Assembly (NCBI RefSeq): GCF_003315595.1
Contig: NZ_QNQU01000016.1
Span: forward strand, 92,085-156,084
Direction of reading: 5' to 3'
DNA: 64,000 nt
Origin: Pedobacter miscanthi
GTDB taxonomy: Bacteria; Bacteroidota; Bacteroidia; Sphingobacteriales; Sphingobacteriaceae
Shown here: positions 16,351 to 24,618 of the stretch, in pieces
Layout of the letters: each line of letters starts with the position of its first letter
Position numbering within the stretch: the stretch's first letter is position 1
The notes under the pieces: generated by a model
The model's database searches: none
What the model was told of the DNA's origin: nothing
Seen by the model: the letters and a program-made list of their open reading frames with translations, nothing else
Made by a program: the position numbers and the translations under genes

Positions 16351-17709
16351 ATGAAGAAAGTTTTTTTAGTAGCAACCGCTTTAATTTGCCTGTTTTTAAA
16401 CAGTTATGCGCAAAAGCATACTGTAGATAAAGTTGCTGCTGTTGTAGGAAATAATATTATCCTGCTATCAGATTTGAACCAACAATACACACAATATCTT
16501 TATCAGGGAAATACACCCAATGATGAGATTAAATGTAAAATTTTGCAACAAACCCTAACCCAGAAACTGCTTAAACAACAGGCCGAAATTGATTCGGTAA
16601 TGGTAGAGGATGGTGCGGTTGACGATGAGGTAAATAAACGCATGCGTTACAGTATGCAGCGTGCCGGTGGTCAGGAGCGTTTAGAGCAATTTTTGAACAA
16701 ATCGGTTCTTCAGTATAAAGATGAAATCAGGCCATCGGTAAAAGATGAACTGATTGCACAAAAGATGCAGCAAAAAATCACCGAAAACATCAATGTTACC
16801 CCAATGGAAGTTGAAAAATACTTCAAATCATTAGGCGATAGCATCCCTGAATTTAATACTGAAGTTGAAGTTGGTGAAGTAATTTTAAACCCACAGTTAA
16901 CCCGGGCAGAGAAACAAAAATTCCGCGATAAAATCGAAGCATTACGTTTAAGGGTTAAAGCGGGCGAAGATATGGGCGTTTTGGCTAAAACCTACTCAGA
17001 AGATCCGGGTTCGGCAGCTGATGGTGGTGATTATGGTTTTATCGACAGAAATACCATGGTAAAAGAATTTACCGCATGGGCATTTAAATTAAAAGCAGGA
17101 GAAATTTCGCCGGTTTTTGAAACGGATTATGGTTTCCACTTTTTACAGGTATTAGAGCGCCGTGGCGAGCAGGTACACGTAAGGCACATTTTAATTATGC
17201 CTAAAACCACACCTGAAAGTTTAACACGTTTAAAACTTCATGCCGATAGTATTTATAATAACATTATCGGTAAAAAAATAAGCTTTGCCGCTGCTGCAAA
17301 CTTATATTCTGATAATAAAGAAACCAAATATAATGGTGGTATGATGCTTAATGCCGAAAATGTTCAGGCAAGAAGTACTTTCATCCCGGTTGATAAACTG
17401 GATCCATCGGTATTTTTGGTAATCGATAGCATGAAAATCGGTGGTGTTTCCAAACCTGATTTATTTACTGCTGCTGATGGAAAACAAGGTTACCGCATTT
17501 TATATTTAAAATCGAAAATCCCTCCGCACAAGGCAAATATGAAACAGGATTTCCCAAAAATCAGGGATGCTGCACAAAGTGATAAAATTAATCGTACTTT
17601 AAGCGAATGGTTTCAAAAACGTCGCGAAAGCACTTACATTAAAATCGACGACGAATTTAATACCTGTGATGAATTAAAAATCTGGACAAAAACCACAGCC
17701 GCAAAATAA
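16351..17709 (+). CDS. surA: Peptidyl-prolyl cis-trans isomerase SurA
   Basis: 452 residues from the ATG at 16351 (MKKVFLVATALICLFLNSYAQ, signal peptide). A TTG 21 bp upstream is open but would disrupt the signal peptide. The N-domain (DKVAAVVGNNIILLSDLNQQ) is followed by a parvulin domain (EVEVGEVILNP; GGDYGFIDRNTMVKEF; FETDYGFHFLQVLE) and a second one (VHVRHILIMP; KYNGGMMLN). SurA is a periplasmic chaperone and proline isomerase for beta-barrel proteins. A TAAATTTG element precedes the gene (16325-16332). The MoxR gene starts 5 nt after the stop, so the two are likely cotranscribed. Confidence 0.92.
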   Translation: MKKVFLVATALICLFLNSYAQKHTVDKVAAVVGNNIILLSDLNQQYTQYLYQGNTPNDEIKCKILQQTLTQKLLKQQAEIDSVMVEDGAVDDEVNKRMRYSMQRAGGQERLEQFLNKSVLQYKDEIRPSVKDELIAQKMQQKITENINVTPMEVEKYFKSLGDSIPEFNTEVEVGEVILNPQLTRAEKQKFRDKIEALRLRVKAGEDMGVLAKTYSEDPGSAADGGDYGFIDRNTMVKEFTAWAFKLKAGEISPVFETDYGFHFLQVLERRGEQVHVRHILIMPKTTPESLTRLKLHADSIYNNIIGKKISFAAAANLYSDNKETKYNGGMMLNAENVQARSTFIPVDKLDPSVFLVIDSMKIGGVSKPDLFTAADGKQGYRILYLKSKIPPHKANMKQDFPKIRDAAQSDKINRTLSEWFQKRRESTYIKIDDEFNTCDELKIWTKTTAAK

Positions 17710-17714
17710 CACCA

Positions 17715-18677
17715 ATGCAGTATAAGAACGAAGTAGAAGCTGTTGATGCACTTCACCAATCTTTCAACAACATTAAAGCCGAAATAAGTAAGGTAGTAGT
17801 TGGACAGGATGACATCATAAAATCTGTTTTAATCGCCATTTTCAGCAACGGACACTGTTTGCTGGTTGGCGTACCCGGATTAGCTAAAACTTTACTTGTA
17901 CAAACTGTGGCATCTGTTTTAGACCTCGATTTTAACAGGATCCAGTTTACACCCGATTTAATGCCAAGCGACATTATCGGTGCAGAAATTTTAGGAGAGG
18001 ACAGGCACTTTAAATTTATAAAAGGGCCTGTTTTTTCTAATATTATCCTTGCCGACGAAATTAACCGTACCCCTCCAAAAACCCAGGCTGCATTATTGGA
18101 AGCCATGCAGGAGAAATCGGTAACCGCAGCCGGACAAACGCATGCACTGCCAAAACCATTTTTTGTTCTGGCCACACAAAACCCGATTGAGCAAGAAGGA
18201 ACTTATCCCCTACCCGAAGCCCAGTTAGACCGTTTCATGTTCAATATCCAGTTAAACTATCCTGCTTTTGCAGATGAATTGAACATCGTAAAAAACACCA
18301 CCAGTAATAAAACGATTCAACTGCAGAAAATTATCCATGCAGATGATATCCAGTATTTCCAGAAACTGATCCGCGATATTCCTGTTACCGATAATGTTTT
18401 GGAATATGCCGTTAAACTGGCCGCCAAAACCCGTCCGAATACCGAATTTGCTACCGATGCGGTAAACAAATACATCAGCTGGGGCGCTGGTCCACGTGCT
18501 TCACAATTTCTGGTATTGGGCGCAAAATGCCATGCAGCGGTAACCGGAAAATACTCGCCGGATATTGAAGATGTAAAAGCAGTTGCCGAGCCTATTTTAC
18601 GCCACCGTATTGTACGCAACTACCGCGCCGAAGCCGAAGGTTTATCAATCGAAAAAATCATTAAAGATTTATTGTAG
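17715..18677 (+). CDS. MoxR-family AAA+ ATPase
   Basis: 320 residues. Walker A GVPGLAKT at 52-59, Walker B ILADEINR at about 112-119, and the family motifs ATQNPIEQEGTYPLPEAQLDRF and GAGPRASQF all match MoxR/RavA ATPases. These remodel or activate partner proteins, often with von Willebrand domain and DUF58 partners, but none is adjacent here. It lies 5 nt after surA, a common arrangement in Bacteroidetes. Upstream and downstream spacing suggests cotranscription with surA. Confidence 0.93.
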   Translation: MQYKNEVEAVDALHQSFNNIKAEISKVVVGQDDIIKSVLIAIFSNGHCLLVGVPGLAKTLLVQTVASVLDLDFNRIQFTPDLMPSDIIGAEILGEDRHFKFIKGPVFSNIILADEINRTPPKTQAALLEAMQEKSVTAAGQTHALPKPFFVLATQNPIEQEGTYPLPEAQLDRFMFNIQLNYPAFADELNIVKNTTSNKTIQLQKIIHADDIQYFQKLIRDIPVTDNVLEYAVKLAAKTRPNTEFATDAVNKYISWGAGPRASQFLVLGAKCHAAVTGKYSPDIEDVKAVAEPILRHRIVRNYRAEAEGLSIEKIIKDLL

Positions 18678-19007
18678 TTGTTAGCCGGGATTATAAACCC
18701 ATCATTAACAGCCCTTAATCTAAAACCGTTATCTCGATCCGATAGTTATCGGAGGAAATACAGCTGAACAGAGCTCCTTCGACTTCGCTACCATTTGTAG
18801 TTTCTAACCAAAAACCGTCATCTCGACTGAAACGCAGTGGAATGCCTGCCCGTACAGGCGGGGAGAGATCTATCTCGAGGTTAGATTTAGCTTCGCTAAG
18901 CACTCCGTGGTTCTCGACTTCGCTGTGCTCCGCTCGAAATGACGATAAATCCAGACCAGCGATTGGTTACCTTTTTACATTTCCTGCATTAAGAATAAAA
19001 GAGGTAA
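18678..19007. repeat. Intergenic stretch with family B repeats (18720-18810 degenerate; 18815-18946 complete)
   Basis: No gene is supported. A degenerate copy with CTCGATCCGATAGTTATCGGAG occupies about 18720-18810, and a complete family B copy about 18815-18946 (starts GTCATCTCGACTG; ends GCTCGAAATGACG). An in-between arm, CCTGCCCGTACAGGCGGGG, makes an extra hairpin. An ORF called across this region reads repeat sequence only. Confidence 0.7.
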
Positions 19008-19319
19008 ATGGAAATCGTAAATCCCATCCTTGCGTTTATATGGCGAAGGATAATTTCAATACTATTCTTAGTCTTTTATATCGTTGGCTGGATATATACT
19101 TTCATATTTTTCCATACACTGCCGGTAAGTACAAAACTAAGATGCGGCATGCCCGATTTAGGTATGATTGTAGGCATTCTATCTCTCACTTTTATCTACT
19201 TTGTCACTTTCCTGATCATTACCCTGGTAAGTAAAGGTCGGTCGAAAAAAGAATTCATGGTTATTTCAGCTATTATTCCTTTACCGATTTATATAGGGGT
19301 AATTGATATGGTGACCTAA
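19008..19319 (+). CDS. Small multi-pass membrane protein, unknown function
   Basis: 103 residues with about three hydrophobic segments: LFLVFYIVGWIYTFIFF, MIVGILSLTFIYFVTFLIITL and AIIPLPIYIGVID. A good ribosome binding site (AGAGGT, 6 nt before the ATG) decides the start. No family recognised. It is flanked on both sides by family B palindromes, and there is no close neighbour in the same orientation until the DinB gene 310 bp on. Confidence 0.7.
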   Translation: MEIVNPILAFIWRRIISILFLVFYIVGWIYTFIFFHTLPVSTKLRCGMPDLGMIVGILSLTFIYFVTFLIITLVSKGRSKKEFMVISAIIPLPIYIGVIDMVT

Positions 19320-19630
19320 ATCCCGACTAATAAACAAACGTCATCTCCGTATCGGAGAGATCTATCTCGAGGTTAGATTTAGCTTCGCTGAGCACTCCGT
19401 GGTTCTCGACTTCGCTGTGCTCCGCTCGAAATGACGTTAACTTTTAGGAGTTATTTACGTTAACGTATCTGTCAATAATAATGATTTTTATATAGAAATT
19501 ATTCCGCTAGTCGGGATTTGTAATCCCGTCTTACGAACTAAGGATTTGAAATCCTTTTATGCATCGGTTGGGATTACAAAATCCCAACCAAAAAACAAAC
19601 TCATCATAAAACATTATATTTGAGTTAACG
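19320..19630. repeat. Intergenic stretch with one family B and one family F repeat
   Basis: Family B element at 19339-19437 (GTCATCTCCGTATC to CGCTCGAAATGACG). Family F element at 19505-19591: three successive hairpins CGGGATTTGTAATCCCG, AAGGATTTGAAATCCTT and TTGGGATTACAAAATCCCAA. A second F copy is at 44623-44711. A TATATTTG element (19615-19622) lies 8 nt before the DinB start. No gene. Confidence 0.75.
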
Positions 19631-20116
19631 ATGGAAGACGACAACCTTACCGGTGCCATTGCAGCACTGCTAGATGAATATAAAAAAGCAGTTGATGAAC
19701 TGATTGCGGTAATTGAACCAATCAGCCAGCAACAACTGCTTCGCACCATCGAGCCAAAGAGCGCAAATACAGATTGTATTTCTATCCAAACCATTTTAAC
19801 GCATGTAACCGCTTCGATGTTCAGTTATGCAGTTTATATCGAAAATTCTATCGGCATAGAAAGCGTTCGGCCTGAAAGATTACAATTTGACCAGGTAACA
19901 CCGTACATTTCCAGGTTAAAGGAAGCTTTTATATACAATGAAGATCTTTTCATTAAAAACCCTCACATTACAATGGAAGAGTTTGATCAATCTAAAAAGA
20001 TCAATACAAAGTGGGGACAACAATACGATGTAGAACAGATACTCGAACATGCCATTGTTCATATTTTAAGGCACCGGCGACAAATTAAAAATGCTTTAAC
20101 TAACAGGAAAAACTGA
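19631..20116 (+). CDS. DinB/YfiT-family four-helix protein (putative metal-dependent hydrolase or transferase)
   Basis: 161 residues with the DinB-like four-helix bundle pattern: LLDEYKKAVDELIAVIEP, then TILTHVTASMFSY with the first metal histidine, and EHAIVHILRHRRQI carrying the remaining histidines. The DinB superfamily includes mycothiol- and bacillithiol-dependent transferases (BstA) and DNA-damage-inducible proteins of unknown function; since this genome encodes bshA, a bacillithiol S-transferase is a reasonable hypothesis, not shown. A TATATTTG promoter element is 8 nt upstream of the ATG, giving a very short leader. Confidence 0.78.
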   Translation: MEDDNLTGAIAALLDEYKKAVDELIAVIEPISQQQLLRTIEPKSANTDCISIQTILTHVTASMFSYAVYIENSIGIESVRPERLQFDQVTPYISRLKEAFIYNEDLFIKNPHITMEEFDQSKKINTKWGQQYDVEQILEHAIVHILRHRRQIKNALTNRKN

Positions 20117-20133
20117 TCTACTTAAAAAAATTA

Positions 20134-20163
20134 TTTGCAATTCACTGAAAATAAATATCTTTG
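20134..20163 (+). promoter_or_regulatory. Bacteroidetes promoter in front of a short leader ORF
   Basis: TTTG at 20134-20137, 18 nt, TATCTTTG at 20156-20163. It matches the phylum consensus well and lies over 200 bp from the next annotated gene, so it transcribes what lies between. Confidence 0.65.
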
Positions 20164-20179
20164 CATCAAATTTACAGAA

Positions 20180-20275
20180 ATGCTACGTCAGCTACATATC
20201 CAAAAATCGCACTTTAGCCCGTCTTGTGGCATAAAGGGTTTGGGTATTGATTTAAATTTCCTTCCCAACCCTTAG
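20180..20275 (+). CDS. Candidate 31-residue leader peptide
   Basis: ATG at 20180 begins about 17 nt after the promoter's TATCTTTG and ends at TAG 20273-20275. The peptide includes HFSPSCGIKGLGIDL and a final proline-rich end (LPNP). Its last third lies inside a strong hairpin followed by a T-run, so translation of the peptide could control whether the hairpin forms. This is the layout of an attenuator leader; the amino acid or signal sensed is not apparent. It could also be a chance ORF in a small RNA. Confidence 0.4.
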   Translation: MLRQLHIQKSHFSPSCGIKGLGIDLNFLPNP

Positions 20276-20283
20276 TGTTTTTT
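20234..20283 (+). terminator. Hairpin with U-tract (candidate attenuator) upstream of the TPR gene
   Basis: AAGGGTT and GGG pair with CCC and AACCCTT around a 19-nt loop, followed by TGTTTTTTG. The T-run begins 5 nt after the stem. It sits 90 bp before the TPR gene on the same strand. Confidence 0.6.
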
Positions 20284-20375
20284 GCCATCAAAGCATAAAA
20301 TCCAAATTTAAAAATCAATTTACATTACCCGTTTGCTAAGCTATTACCGCTTATCAAAATTTAATATATTCCGTT

Positions 20376-20897
20376 ATGGACATTTATACTACTGTAGAGG
20401 AAAAATACCTACAGGCCATTGAAGAATTGCATTGGGGCGAATTACCTAAAGCGCTTCAGTATTTTAATGAGCTTATTAACTTCGATCCTGATTATGCCAG
20501 AGGTTATTTTCAGTTGGGAGATATTTATCACGAACGTTTTAAAGACTATAAAACTGCTGGTTATTATTACAAACGTTGCACCGAACTTGATGCAGATTTT
20601 CCAGATGTATACGAACCTTATTTAAAGCTGGTAATTACCCTTAAAATGCATAATCTGGTTAAACAAATCGCCAATAAAGCTTTAAATGTTGCAGGTGTTT
20701 GCGAAGCCCATATTTACGAAAGCTTAGGGTTACATGCAGAGCAGCAACAGAATTTTGCAGAAGCAGCGAACTATTTTAAAAAAGCAGAACTGTTTAATGC
20801 CATCCAGGATGAACATAGTACATTGCTCGAACATCAGAACCGGATTAAAAGCAAAATGAACAGCACTAAAAAAATGGTTTACGATTTGCAGGGATAA
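20376..20897 (+). CDS. Tetratricopeptide repeat (TPR) protein
   Basis: 173 residues, no signal peptide. TPR-like helical pairs recur at about 10-43 (KYLQAIEELHWGELPKALQY), 44-77 (DYARGYFQLGDIYHERFKD) and 110-143 (AHIYESLGLHAEQQQNFAEA), followed by a helical tail. TPR domains are protein-interaction scaffolds. No partner gene is adjacent. The upstream attenuator-like region (20134-20283) may control it; no second promoter is evident in the 90 bp between. Confidence 0.85.
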   Translation: MDIYTTVEEKYLQAIEELHWGELPKALQYFNELINFDPDYARGYFQLGDIYHERFKDYKTAGYYYKRCTELDADFPDVYEPYLKLVITLKMHNLVKQIANKALNVAGVCEAHIYESLGLHAEQQQNFAEAANYFKKAELFNAIQDEHSTLLEHQNRIKSKMNSTKKMVYDLQG

Positions 20898-21022
20898 AGG
20901 GCTTGGCCTTTTATCCTTAAGCTTTTACATTCAAATCGGCATTTTATCTTTTTATTTTAATTTTGTTATTATCTTTACCACACAATTACAAAGCATAAAT
21001 TTTAAAATCAAAAATATTCGAT

Positions 21023-21214
21023 ATGTCAGCTCACGATTCACATGCGCCTGTTCAACAAACTAAAGGCATTTGGGCATTACCATTAACGGCCTGGATTATT
21101 GTTTTAATCCTGCTTGTGGCTTTCACAAGACCAATTTTCCCAGGTCATGAAAAAGCTGCTTCTCACGGAGAAACAGAAGGTCACCAAACAGAGGCTACTG
21201 AATCGCACCACTAG
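21023..21214 (+). CDS. Small single-pass membrane protein with His-rich termini
   Basis: 63 residues: a short N-terminal part with three histidines (SAHDSHAPVQQ), one transmembrane helix (AWIIVLILLVAFTRPIF) and an acidic, histidine-rich tail (GHEKAASHGETEGH to SHH). The protein ends 17 nt before a strong terminator, so it is a monocistronic gene. Small histidine-rich membrane proteins often associate with respiratory or metal-handling complexes, but no such partner is nearby and this is inference. Conserved short lone genes of this kind are frequent in Bacteroidetes. Confidence 0.75.
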   Translation: MSAHDSHAPVQQTKGIWALPLTAWIIVLILLVAFTRPIFPGHEKAASHGETEGHQTEATESHH

Positions 21215-21230
21215 GCATTAGTAAAGTCAT

Positions 21231-21262
21231 AAAAAAAGCGCTGAATATCAGCGCTTTTTTTG
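21231..21262 (+). terminator. Rho-independent terminator after the small His-rich gene
   Basis: AAAAAAAGCGCTGA-ATA-TCAGCGCTTTTTTT. A 7-bp stem with flanking A- and T-runs; active in both directions in principle. Confidence 0.9.
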
Positions 21263-21342
21263 TTTTATGTTTTATTGGTTGGTGTCACACCAACCAACCA
21301 GGTCACTCATTTATTTCGGTCAGTGAGACACCTACTGATAGG

Positions 21343-22230
21343 TTATTTCTCTAACTGGCCCATAATATTAGGATAATCGGTAAGTACACCATCTACACCT
21401 AAATCCTTAAAATATTTAAGTTCCTTAACCGTATTTACCGTCCAGGGGATAATTTTAATTCCCATTTCGTGACAACGGTCAACCAGACCTTTACCCACCA
21501 ATATCGAATAAGGGCTGTAAATGGTTGGTTTAAAACCTAATTTTTCGATATAACTTTCAAAAGGTTCTTTCTCATCAATCAATAATGAAGTTTGAATTTT
21601 AGGGTATTTCTCGTGCAGGTATTGCAGTGTACGCATATCAAACGACTCGATAATTACCCTTTTGCTTAATTTCTTGGCATTAATGATTTCCATAATCAGG
21701 TCTACAAATTCTGCAGGCTCGGGGTGGAATTCGTTATCACCATTTTTGATTGTTTTTGTTTCGATGCTGTACACCGGTTTAGCCAGTTTGTGTTCCTTAA
21801 CATAGGCTTCAACTGCATCAATCGTTTCGGTAAGCAATGGCTTATAAGCTTTAAACTTCATCTGTCCGGGGAAACGGTTATGCACTTTACTGCCCACATC
21901 AAACTTTTTAACCTCCTCGTAATCCATTTTATAGATATTGAAATTCTTTTGGTCTTTTAGCGTAATGGGCTTTCCGTTGGGCTGTAACGATATTTCATTG
22001 TTAAAATAAGGTTCCTGCGAAAGCACCACCTGTTTATCTTTAGAGATCACCGCATCCATTTCGATCGTGGTAACACCTAAATCAAGGGCTTTCAACATTC
22101 CTTCGATGGTATTTTCGGGCATAATACCACGTGCACCGGCTTTTCCCTGAATATCGAATTTCTTTTTCTGGGCCGAAACATTAAAAAAGAATAAAGCGAG
22201 CGTAACAAGTAGAAGTAATTTTTTATGCAT
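21343..22230 (-). CDS. Glycerophosphodiester phosphodiesterase family protein, catalytic histidines replaced
   Basis: 295 residues with a signal peptide (LLLLVTLALFFFNVSA). The fold is GDPD: GARGIMPENTIEGMLKALDL, TTIEMDAVISKDKQVV, PVYSIETKT and DGVLTDYPN are all family motifs. But the pair GHRGARG is here GKAGARG (K30-A31 in place of His-Arg) and SHEP is SQEP (Q72), so both histidines used as acid/base in GDPD enzymes are missing, while the metal-binding E57 and D59 and the later Glu of SIETK remain. It may be a binding protein or a divergent hydrolase. Normal family length; start at 22230 keeps the signal peptide. Confidence 0.85.
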   Translation of the reverse strand: MHKKLLLLVTLALFFFNVSAQKKKFDIQGKAGARGIMPENTIEGMLKALDLGVTTIEMDAVISKDKQVVLSQEPYFNNEISLQPNGKPITLKDQKNFNIYKMDYEEVKKFDVGSKVHNRFPGQMKFKAYKPLLTETIDAVEAYVKEHKLAKPVYSIETKTIKNGDNEFHPEPAEFVDLIMEIINAKKLSKRVIIESFDMRTLQYLHEKYPKIQTSLLIDEKEPFESYIEKLGFKPTIYSPYSILVGKGLVDRCHEMGIKIIPWTVNTVKELKYFKDLGVDGVLTDYPNIMGQLEK

Positions 22231-22409
22231 GAGTTTAAATGTAAAATAGGCTGTTTTATTTGTCAGTATCTTTTTTTGAAGCGCAAAAATTGTGCTGTTT
22301 TTAATTTTTGGTCCCGCTTTCCGCTATATCTTTCCGCTGCCCTACAAGGATGCCGCTTCTATCGGGGCTAAATCCAACGGTATTGCAGGTAAATGCAGGC
22401 TAAAGGCAT

Positions 22410-22441
22410 AAAAAAAGGGCCTCTTTTTATCGATAGCCCTC
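22410..22441 (-). terminator. Terminator of the SnoaL/NTF2-like gene or its mirror
   Basis: On the minus strand, AGGGC and GCCCT pair around a long loop, and the A-run 22410-22416 becomes a U-tract. It lies about 20 bp beyond the stop of the gene at 22461-23318. Confidence 0.65.
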
Positions 22442-22460
22442 TTTAATTCACATTGTTATT

Positions 22461-23318
22461 TTATCTTTCTGCCGGTACAAAAGCCTGTACAATTAAGTTC
22501 CAGCTGGCATCTGCTGCTTTTTCGTAAACGAAAACATAGTTAAAGCTTTCGCGTAAATCGGCTTTATAATCAATAGTGGCTACACCATAAGTATAGGCAA
22601 AATCGCTTCCAATCGCCTTATCTACTCCTGTTGTTTTTAAGTTGATCTTGCTGATCATGCCGTTATAAAAAGCAATAATTTTTCCTTTTCCTTCAATGGC
22701 TTCATTGCCCGGGAAGAGTAAACGCGCATCATTGGTTAAAAAGCCACCAAAAGCAGCAATTCCATGGGTTTTAAGCAAGGTATTTAATGTTTTCTCGGTA
22801 GTTAAGATAATTTCCCTTCCGGCTTTAATTTCTCTTTCATTTAAAAACTTTGGCGCAACATGGTCTTTAGGTTCAACAAATGATTGGTTAACTTTTGCCA
22901 AAGGTTTGTTGCTTTCTGTTCCTAAATCGATAGCCAGTTTCCATCTGCCATTTTCTGATTTCCAGATCGAAAGGTACTGACCATATTTTTTCTCTGAAGT
23001 TCCGGTTTCGTATGGTCCGGTGGTGAAACCGAAATCGCCGCTGCGCGATACCTTTGCCAGGTTTGGTGTCCAGCTCACATCATTTTGGGCGTCTGCCTTA
23101 CCAGTATAAAAAGTTTTGGCATTAACCGGGTTTGGTCTGAACACTAAAGTGTTTGCAGATGAATAATCCAGAAATGCTTCTTTATCTCCATTTTTGGCAA
23201 CTGATTTAGCAAATTCCTTTTCAGCATTTACTAAAGATTTGGTTGTGCCATCACTTTTTTGGGCAAAAGCACCCAGCGCTAAAAGTGACGCTACTGCAGT
23301 TGAAAATAGTTGTTTCAT
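22461..23318 (-). CDS. Secreted protein with two SnoaL/NTF2-like domains, unknown function
   Basis: 285 residues with a signal peptide (FSTAVASLLALGAFAQ). Two tandem ~130-residue NTF2/SnoaL-like halves are recognisable by their start (LVNAEKEFAKSVAKNGDKEAFLDY; TTEKTLNTLLKTHGIAAFGGFL) and by WKLAIDLG and WNLIVQAF at the ends. The fold is a cone that binds small molecules; in secreted proteins the function is unknown. Domain duplication within one protein is the only notable point. Terminator follows. Confidence 0.75.
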   Translation of the reverse strand: MKQLFSTAVASLLALGAFAQKSDGTTKSLVNAEKEFAKSVAKNGDKEAFLDYSSANTLVFRPNPVNAKTFYTGKADAQNDVSWTPNLAKVSRSGDFGFTTGPYETGTSEKKYGQYLSIWKSENGRWKLAIDLGTESNKPLAKVNQSFVEPKDHVAPKFLNEREIKAGREIILTTEKTLNTLLKTHGIAAFGGFLTNDARLLFPGNEAIEGKGKIIAFYNGMISKINLKTTGVDKAIGSDFAYTYGVATIDYKADLRESFNYVFVYEKAADASWNLIVQAFVPAER

Positions 23319-23406
23319 TATTGATTAGGATAATATTGTTTGGCGAATATAAAATTTTCTTTGGTGTATGGTCTTAAAAATAATTAACAATTGAACATCT
23401 TACCTT

Positions 23407-24390
23407 TTATTTTTCCCTGTAAATGGTTTCTAAAACGGTTTGGCCTGTTGCTTTTAAGGTGTTTTTGTCAATATTCGCTAAATTATCCAATTGGGTATGC
23501 CAGTTGATGTAAAAACCACTGTTATCGTTGTAATGGATAATATCAACCGAGGGAACGCCTGCCTTATTCATCCAGAAATGATCATCAACCAGTTTACCGC
23601 TGGGAATTTTGGTAAAATACGAGGAATAACCAATTTCGTTTCCAATATCCCACACCTTGTTTGCCACATCCGGTGCAGCCTGGCGCGAAATTTCATCTTG
23701 CGTAAACTGTGCATTACCACCGCCAACCATATCAAGGTTAATACCATAAAGCGCTTTATAACCCGAAGCAATGGCTTTTTTAGCCCAATATTGCGACCCT
23801 AAGCACCAGGTGGTTTCATCAGGCGTTTCATCATTTGCCTTGCCATAGTCTTCCAGGTCCCAAAGCACAAAATCTACCCCAACATTAGGTTGCTTTTGTT
23901 GTATCTGGCGTGCCATTTCCAAAATTACTGCTACTCCGCTTGCACCATCGTTTGCAGCATCAAAAGTTTTTGTATGGTTTTTGGGGTCCGGATCCTGATC
24001 CGAAAACGGGCGGGCATCCCAATGCGCAGTAATTAAAACCCTGTTCTTTTTACCGGGATTAAATGCAGCAACAATGTTTTTTAGCTGAAAGCTTTTACCA
24101 TCATAAGTCTGTGTTTTTTCGCCCTGAACACTCACTTCTGCTCCAAAGGATTTTAGTTTAGCCACTAAATAATCTGCGCATTTCTGGTGTGCTGTAGTTC
24201 CGGGTACCCGTGGACCAAAATCTACCTGTGTTTTGGTATACGCATAAGCGCTATCTGCATTAAAATCAGGCGACGAAAGTTTTGCTGCAGTTTCTTCACC
24301 ATTTTGATCTGCATCTTGCTTTGTTTTATTCTGGCATGCCTCAAATCCGATTAACGCTAATAAAGGCAGTATTAAAAGTTTTTTATTCAT
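23407..24390 (-). CDS. M28-family peptidase / glutaminyl-peptide cyclotransferase-like lipoprotein
   Basis: 327 residues from the ATG at 24390; a TTG two codons upstream is weaker. The N-terminus is a signal peptide ending at C20 (LIGFEAC), a lipoprotein-type site. The zinc ligands of the M28 fold are seen: AHWDARPF, DAANDGASGVAVILE, DLEDYGK, and NWHTQLDN at the end. The layout, with DLEDYGKAND and a WCLGSQYWA patch, matches bacterial type 2 glutaminyl cyclases rather than general aminopeptidases. These close N-terminal glutamine to pyroglutamate; peptide hydrolysis is the alternative. Confidence 0.83.
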   Translation of the reverse strand: MNKKLLILPLLALIGFEACQNKTKQDADQNGEETAAKLSSPDFNADSAYAYTKTQVDFGPRVPGTTAHQKCADYLVAKLKSFGAEVSVQGEKTQTYDGKSFQLKNIVAAFNPGKKNRVLITAHWDARPFSDQDPDPKNHTKTFDAANDGASGVAVILEMARQIQQKQPNVGVDFVLWDLEDYGKANDETPDETTWCLGSQYWAKKAIASGYKALYGINLDMVGGGNAQFTQDEISRQAAPDVANKVWDIGNEIGYSSYFTKIPSGKLVDDHFWMNKAGVPSVDIIHYNDNSGFYINWHTQLDNLANIDKNTLKATGQTVLETIYREK

Positions 24391-24448
24391 TCTCAAATGA
24401 ACGGAAAATTGTTAAAAGTAGTGTTCCTTCAAAAGATTTTTCATATTC

Positions 24449-24585
24449 CTAATCTTTTTTCATCCCCCTGCTTTTTTATTCCCTGCTTTCTTTCATCCCT
24501 GCTTTCTATCCTCCCTGCTTTCTTTCATCCCCCTGCCCTCTTAAAAAGGGGGACGGACTTTTCGCTCGGGATGACGCAGTAACTT
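24449..24585. repeat. Pyrimidine-rich direct repeats (CATCCC...CTGCTTTC words)
   Basis: Several degenerate copies of TTTCATCCCCCTGC-type words in tandem, followed by CTTAAAAAGGGGGACGG and CGCTCGGGATGACG. Related words, including CCCCTTTAAAGGGG-type palindromes, recur at 25070-25230 on the other side of the DUF559 gene. Confidence 0.6.
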
Positions 24586-24618
24586 TTTTTATCTGGTAAG
24601 TGGATGCTCCTTTTCCCA

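Noticed and set aside
18842..19234. 130-codon ORF over repeats and the start of the membrane protein
   Set aside because: Begins in a family B repeat and overlaps the better supported 19008-19319 frame with ribosome binding site.
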